A DNA stretch of 64,000 nucleotides from Cantharellus purpuraceus (lineage: Eukaryota; Basidiomycota; Agaricomycetes; Cantharellales; Hydnaceae), in NCBI GenBank assembly GCA_025174535.1, contig JALBUN010000005.1:310001-374000 (forward strand). The letters run 5' to 3'. How positions within the stretch are numbered: position 1 is the first letter of the stretch; every line of letters starts with the position of its first letter. The notes under the pieces were generated by a model. That model was not told the origin of the DNA and ran no database searches. It was given only the letters and a program-made list of their open reading frames with translations. Position numbers and translations under genes: made by a program. Shown in pieces: positions 58,381 through 64,000 of the stretch.

Positions 58381-59481
58381 TCATTCACGGAATTGTGGTG
58401 ATTTAGAGTTTGCCCTAACACCATAATTTTGCGGGTTCCAAAACATTCTCGCTGCGGCCTCCTCCTTGTCCTGCTGTTCTGCCGCCGCCTTCTCCATCTC
58501 GCGCTTGTGAAGCTGGATCGCCGACCTCACAACACGCAGCTCCTTCTTATGGGTTGCCAACACGTGACTCTCCGCCTTGAACCATATGACCCTCCAGTCC
58601 ACCTCTCGCTTCTCCATATCAGCACTCAGGTAGGCCTTCAATGAAAAGACCGCGACATTGAGATTCTTCTTGGTGGTAGCGGCATAGAGCTCCGCTCTTT
58701 TGCGAGCCTCGACCGCAGCTACCCAAGCCATCTCCTCATAGGAATTCGAAGTGGGATCCAGCTCCACATCCGTCCCAACATCCACGCCCACCTTGGGCTC
58801 CGCATTCGCACCGAGATCCACATTGGCATCGGGATCCACCTCCACCTCCACCCTCTCCGTCTCCACCGCATCATCTTCCTCAGCTGCCCCCAACTCAAAT
58901 AGGGGCCGTGCCCATGGACGTAATGGCGAGTCCTCCGCAGTGACAGTCCTCAAACGAGTCATCTCTGTCCGTGTAACGGAGATGATGGCGACTTCCGGAG
59001 TCCCTGGCCGTATTGGCACACTCAGACTTCCTGGGTGGCTGGTTCCCCCTGCCCTGGTCACCTCCTCCTCTACCTCCATGGCGGCCTCTAACTTGTGCGC
59101 CTGCTCCTCCACTTCTTTCAGTCTTGCAGCCTCCATTGCTGCTGCAAGTTCCTTCACCATGCGGGCCCTCTCAACTTTCGCTTCCTCCTCTTTCCTTCTC
59201 CGTTCTGTTTTCGCTGCCTCTTTCTGCCGCTGCTCTTCCTCCTCCTTCCGTCTCCGTTCCACCTCCTCCTCCTTCCGTCTCCGTTCCGCCTCCTCCTCCT
59301 CCTTCCGTCTCCGTTCCGCCTCCTCCTCCTTCCGTTTCTGTTCCGCCTCCTCCTCCTCCTTCCGTTTCCATTCTGCTTCCTCCTCCTCTTTCCGTTTCTG
59401 CTCCTCTTCCTCTTCCTTCCATCAGGCCAAGAGCAACTGCTCCAGCTCGGCCACGCTCATGCTTGCCAAAGGGTTTGACAT
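58381..59481 (-). pseudogene. coiled-coil protein carried antisense in the chromovirus
   Basis: One minus-strand frame of 367 codons from ATG 59481 (MSNPLASMSVAELEQLLLA) broken only by TGA at 59424-59422 right before Trp. A Lys/Glu repeat (roughly EEEEAERRRK units, about eight) forms a long charged helix, then a second helix ERARMVKELAAAMEAARLKE. A disordered acidic part (VEVEVDPDANVDLGANAEPK) and a third helical region (AVEARKRAELYAATTKKNLN) follow, ending FWNPQNYGVRANSKSPQFRE. The final 20 codons recur at 43356-43440. The start, strand and position match a cargo or accessory gene of the element rather than pol. The single TGA could be CGA mutated at CpG, so an intact copy may exist elsewhere. 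Confidence 0.6.
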
Positions 59482-59626
59482 CGTTGAGGATAAGACCTCA
59501 ATCATGCCCCTCCTTTTATATGTCTCCAGACCCCCAGTATAACTCTGACCATGCCCAATCGTCTCACCTATTCAATCCACAGACATGAGGCCTCAGGGGC
59601 TCAGCCTTAAATGGAGAGATACTGTT

Positions 59627-60175
59627 ATGACTATATTCATTAACGCCCAGATCCCCGTCCGATCCCCTCAGATCCCCACGCATATGAAATCTATACTCCA
59701 TTTGGAAACCGCTACGTCTCCATTTTCCTGTCCGATTGTCACCGCCAATTCCGCCCATCCATCTCCAGTTCCGATTGATGCATCAGCATCACCATAGGAA
59801 CCTGGACATCCGTCCCCATCGGACTCGGACATACTCACGTAAGGCCATCGGCCTCGGAGACCCATCACCGGAGTAATTATTATTAGATTTCAAATATGTA
59901 TTTAAGTTGCCCGACTGGGGACTTCATTCCCCAGTTCAAATATCAAATCACACCTAGCTCCTAAGTCCGATCCTAACTCTCTAAGTCGTACTCCATCTCC
60001 AAAATCTCGGACACCAGTATTAGTGAGGGCGCAGCACATAAGCTGAAGCCAAGTCTGTTCCGACCCCCATGATGTACTCTGACCCCAACCCAACCTCCAA
60101 CCCAACCTCCAACCCAACCTCCAACCCAATCTCCAACCCAATCTCTGACCCCAAATCGGACCTAGTGCATAACAA
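59627..60175 (+). mobile_element. LTR plus gag start of a truncated second copy
   Basis: Near-identical to 49316-49980: shared LTR body, leader GCACATAAGCTGAAGCCAAG, and gag ATG with five NPTS repeats, ending after AAATCGGACCTAGTGC. Either it acts as the 3' LTR of the element starting at 49254 in a tandem arrangement, or it is a separate 5' fragment. It begins TGTTATGAC rather than TGTTACATC. Confidence 0.75.
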
Positions 60176-60481
60176 CATGCCTATAGAGCTTGGCATATTT
60201 TTGATAGTCCTCCATGTCCAGAGACCAGTGTGACATATTATTAGAAAAGATGTTGGAGAGAGGAATAGAATTGGAAGCCATGTGAGATGATGAAAGGATT
60301 AGTGTGAAAGAAGGCTGATAATGATTGATAGCAATGAAACATGAGTGACAATCAATGGCTAGAAATAGAGGCTGAGGTGGGGGGGGAGTTGTGGCCCTAT
60401 TTAAAGGTTTGATACAAAAGATGCTGATGGAGCTTGACTGTCAAAGTGAGTTGATATATGTCCTCAATGTGTCCTGGCTCA
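60176..60481. other. short unassigned spacer between elements
   Basis: AT-rich, no coding recognised; probably the downstream part of the minus-strand element pol gene. Confidence 0.4.
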
Positions 60482-62447
60482 TTAGCATGAAGAGAGGTAC
60501 AAGTGGTTGGCCCGAAGGATTTCAAGTATGGATTGCACAATTGTGTGGTGTTGTTCTAAGGATTCAATGAAGATGAGAGTGTCATCCATGAACACCACCA
60601 TAACACTGTCATCAATGAGCTCCTTGAAAATGTCATTCATCATTGTCTGAAAGATTGCTGGGCTGTTTGTAAGACCAAATAACATGACTAGAGGTTCATA
60701 GAGGCCACAGTTGGTCCGAAAGGCTGCCTTCCACTCATCACCCTCTTTAATGCACACATTGTTGTATCCCCATCAGATGTCAAGCTTGGTAAAGTACTTG
60801 GCATTCACTGCAGCAATTTTATTCATGATATCTGGCACCAGGGGTAGAGGGTAGGCATTCTTGACTGTGACATCATTCAGTTTGCAGTAGTCCCGCACAA
60901 ACCAAAGGTTGCCATCCTTCTTCTTCATGAAGAAGACAGGTGATGCCATGGGTGACTTGGAAGGGCATATATGATGATTCCACAAGTTCTCTTCAAGGAA
61001 AGCATCCAATTCCTTCTGCTCATTTGGAGACATTGGATAAATCTTTGTGCTAAAAGGTTGGGCTCCTGGAGTGAGCTCAATGGCATGGTCCCATGGTTTC
61101 TGAGGTGGAAGCTGGTCAAAGGACTCCTTTGAGAAAATATCCTTAAATCCCCAGTATGCCTTTGGGATGATATCTTCAAAAGGCTTGACAGGAATGGATT
61201 CTGCAGCTTTCTGGGCAAGTTGTTGTGAGACTGTCAAGCCTGCACACATCTTCTCCAAGTCTTCTTCCACAAAGATGACAAAGATTTGGTCTCCCTCCTC
61301 AAGTAGTGGTTGCCCATGTGAGTTCTTGCTATTCAATAGAGTGGTTCCAACTAAGGGCTCTCTGTTTTCTGGTACTTCTTCACATGAATCAGGGCAGCAA
61401 GTCATCCTTATCTCTCCTGTGCACCAGTTCACCTCTGGGTTATGCTTTACAAGCCAAGTGTGCCCAAAAATTATGCCAAGGTGTCCCAGGCTTGTAACCA
61501 AAAATGTGACATGTTCTGTATGGATCCCATATGTGCAGATGAGGTCCACTTCTTCCTTGATTGAACCAGCTTCATTGGGTCCCATCAATGTTATAGACAG
61601 GTATAGCACATGGCAGGGGACATGTTTGAAGTTTCTCTACCTTGACATATTCTGTTGAAAATTTTGACTTGCTGGGGGGGTGTGGAGAGTAGATTTCAAA
61701 TAGTGACAGAGGGAGTGATGGGAACTGGGTGTATGCATAGTCGAATTGAATATATATCTTGGGAGTATCCTCGTATGAAGTTTGATGAGATTTAGTGTAG
61801 TCCCCGTCTAGATATTGACAATTTGAGCAGGGATCAGGAGCAGATGACTTGAATGAGAGTAAATGCTTAATATAAAATCAACCAGTGGAGCTGAGGATTC
61901 GAAAACTGGGATTCGAATAGATGTTGGAATACTTTAGAAGAGTATGCAAAGGCTTGAAGAGGTTCGAGTTCGTTCTGGATTTATTCCAGAAACGAGTAGT
62001 TCAGACACAGTCAACACAAACACGTGAGAAAAAATTCTCTAGTCTGTTTCATATCTAGCTAGGCCTGTTTTATACAGGATATGTGTCCTGAAAACATGTG
62101 ATAAAAGTTCTGAATCATTTTAATCATGGGAAAAAAACTTGTGATAAAAACAAAATGGGGGTGGAGCCAATAGGGGAAAAAATAATGAAATAAAATATAA
62201 AAGAAATATAGGAGAATAATCTGATGGGTGTGGAGCTTACAGGGGCTTCTCCTCTTCCATCCTAACCATTTCCCCTTGCTTTCCTACCTCCCCCTTAACC
62301 TCCTGAGCCTCCTATGTACTCCTGTTCCCCCTCTCTCCTAACCCCTTTCTCTCATAATCAACATATTCCACATCAATGAACATCAGTATAGCTCCACTGT
62401 CAAGGAGCACATCCACCGTCAGAGGGTGTCCAGTGTCTACAGAGTGT
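60482..62447 (-). pseudogene. Ty3/gypsy Pol (PR-RT) of the third element
   Basis: Minus strand. The retropepsin region reads TVDVLLDSGA (62440-62390) and continues on the far side of the solo LTR at 61653-62363 with NEAGSIKEEVDLICTYGIHT and LGIIFGHTWLVKHNPEVNW. Reverse transcriptase: FEDIIPKAYWGFKDIFSKE, LPPQKPWDHAIELTPGAQ, MASPVFFMKKKDGNLWFVRD, YCKLNDVTVKNAYPLPLVPD, and after a TGA at 60775-60773 GYNNVCIKEGDEW, LFGLTNSPAIFQTMMNDIF and the catalytic VVFMDDTLIFIES. It then decays. Arg-to-Cys changes (NNVC, TNCG) and the TGA fit CpG loss. Confidence 0.85.
61653..62363 (+). mobile_element. solo LTR, 711 bases, TSD TATTC
   Basis: Begins TGTTGAAAATTTTGACTTGC and ends TCATAATCAACA, flanked by TATTC at 61648-61652 and 62364-62368. 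Aligns over its length with 55314-56057. It interrupts the protease coding of the minus-strand element. Confidence 0.93.
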
Positions 62448-62448
62448 T

Positions 62449-62920
62449 ACATCCTGTAACACCAAGTCTGAACTCCGGATCTCCATCTCCTTCATCTCCA
62501 TCTCCTTCATCTCCATCCCCATCAACTCCACCTCCATCAACCCCAAACTCCATTATTATTCTCCCTATAAGTAGTTTCTTCTTATGGGTTACAACAAACC
62601 TCCTTCTTTTATATTGTTTAGTTTTAGTTTGGACTTGGGTCCAAACTCGGAACTCCTTTCTGTGTTGTACTCCATATCTGTTTTGAGTTTCAGCATTCAA
62701 TCCCCCGCATGCTTATATGGGCTACTCTCTGTCTATTACAGTAGTTCATATATTGACTAAGATTTGCCCCATCAACTTCTTGGTTGCTAGCTTCTTGACA
62801 AGTAGCTTCTTGACAAGTTGAACTCTGGATCCCTGATCCAACTCTGTACTCCAAACTCTGAAATACTGGACTGACGATCCAAGGGGGTGCAACACATAAG
62901 TTGAAGCCAAGTCCACTCAA
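62449..62920 (+). mobile_element. LTR-like insertion of the TGTTACATCC family
   Basis: Starts TGTTACATCCTGTAACACCA (as at 49254), has CTCCATCTCCTTCATCTCCA repeats, and ends near GGTGCAACACATAAGTTGAA followed by leader-like bases also found after the 49.7 kb LTR. It separates minus-strand coding that resumes on both sides (SVDTGHPLTVD on the left, RVGTITIEL on the right). A clean target duplication was not found. Confidence 0.6.
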
Positions 62921-63080
62921 TCCAACTCAATAGTTATTGTCCCCACTCTGTCTCTGGTTGAACTGGAACAGTAAAGTCCCCTCCCTTTCACCACTAGCAG
63001 CTGAACTCCAGTTATTCCCTTTGACCCCCAAGTTTTCCAGCCCTTAACACAGAGTGGATTTTCAGAGGGATTCTTGTATA

Positions 63081-64000
63081 TCAATGGATGTCTGCAGATT
63101 GAACATAGATGCAAGGAGGGTCATTGTGTTCAGTTAGGAGTTGAGTAGGAGTTTCAGGCATGGCTGTTTTGGTTTCAGTCTGATCATGGGAGGGATATGA
63201 GTGTAGCATATCGCTTGTGAGCCCTATTGTACATGATTCAAGAACTGAAAACCAGTTTGTCAAGCAGGGCATGCTGTTCACTGCTGACTGGCCTGAAAAC
63301 CCTGCTTTTCCTCTTGCTCTGGACCCTGGCTGTTTCTTCTGTTCCACTTCTTTGACATCTAGCACAGCTGCTACTGATTCAGAGATCATACTAGCGATGG
63401 CTGCTTGAGTCAGATCAGCCTGGATATGTTCCCTACATGGTTCAGTGCATGCTGGGGAGATATGGCCATGCTTGCTACAGTTATAGCACATCTGAGTTTC
63501 AATATGATGACAACTGGAGTCAATGTCCATGGGTACAGCACCACTAGATGATGCAGGCATAATGGGTGCATTGATGATGGGAGTGTTGTGAACTTGGGAT
63601 GAAATAGAGTGAGAGGAAGTGTGGGGAGCCTGTGCCTGTCTCACTTCTATGAGGTGATGGTGGTTGCAGTCAATTTGACAGGCTGCTTCCTTCCAGGCCT
63701 TGAGATCTGATGGGAGTAATGGCTGTGCATGGATTTTATCAAGAATCATTGCAGGAAGTCCTCGAGCATAGGCATCTTCAAGTGCCACATCATTAAACCC
63801 TGTTCTTCCTGCCAGTATCTCAAACTGTGCCATGTATTCATCTGCTGACATGCCAGTGGCCATCCTGAGATCATGTAACTTTGTCCTTGCCATTCAAGAG
63901 CAGGGTCTCCAAAGGCATTCTTGACCTGTTTAACAAATTCTTCAAGAGTGGAGAATGATGAAGTCCCATCAATGACCACTTGGGTCTCATTGTAGGCCCA
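63081..64000 (-). pseudogene. Gag of the third (minus-strand) element, runs off the right edge
   Basis: Minus strand from beyond the window. An N-terminal part, VVIDGTSSFSTLEEFVKQVK, is frame-shifted near 63895 relative to the main frame, which reads TKLHDLRMATGMSADEYMAQ, AYARGLPAMILDKIHAQPLL, and the zinc knuckle CYNCSKHGHISPAC. A Lys/Arg stretch and an acidic end with LLTEHNDPPCIYVQ follow. This is the Gag pattern of chromoviruses. Protease coding follows toward 62.9 kb. Confidence 0.8.

Noticed and set aside
59013..59588. Plus-strand Pro/Leu- and Ser/Phe-rich ORFs
   Set aside because: Antisense of the Lys/Glu coiled-coil repeat, which is the frame with helical periodicity and a clear start.

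Overview
The window looks like nuclear DNA of a filamentous basidiomycete, most likely an Agaricomycete. The evidence is dense genes with many 45-70 base introns, GT-AG splicing plus a few GC-AG introns, typical fungal housekeeping proteins, and basidiomycete-style Ty3/gypsy chromoviruses. All exon borders were read by eye from splice signals and frame continuity.

Positions 1-42,800 are a gene-bearing arm. In order: the 3' end of a FAB1/PIKfyve lipid kinase (+); decaying exon-like segments; a secreted GH17-like barrel protein (-); an atypical short-chain dehydrogenase (-); a SUMO precursor (-); a BAR-like coiled-coil protein with a long disordered tail (-); a small unknown gene (-); an ATG22-type vacuolar transporter (+); a short ubiquitin-like protein (-); a TRK potassium transporter with about 20 introns (+); a STE24 CAAX protease (-); a broken 3-dehydroshikimate dehydratase-like gene (-); cyclin H/CCL1 (+); a 1155-residue membrane protein with a low-complexity tail (+); a small membrane protein of about four segments (+); an unidentified polytopic membrane protein (+); and a divergent pair consisting of an unknown charged protein (-) and an RWDD2-like protein (+). 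These are unlinked cellular functions (lipid signalling, SUMOylation, autophagy and vacuolar export, K+ uptake, prenyl-protein processing, transcription/CAK), with no sign of a metabolic cluster.

Positions 42,800-64,000 are a nest of transposons. A decayed chromovirus (about 43.5-48.1 kb) carries an extra ORF between its integrase and a polypurine tract plus LTR. A second chromovirus (about 49.25-60.1 kb) has gag with an NPTS tandem repeat and a long pol, and on the opposite strand it carries a coiled-coil ORF and a cysteine-cluster ORF. A third element lies on the minus strand (60.5-64 kb). Into these are inserted three related solo LTRs, each with a perfect 5-base target duplication (TACCT, AAATG, TATTC), and a 564-base MITE with TAA duplications.

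The oddest signal is at 45.4-48.0 kb. Both coding and noncoding DNA there is built from consecutive short perfect inverted repeats, one about every 30-50 bases. In the transposons, stops and Arg-to-Cys/His changes fit CpG deamination.
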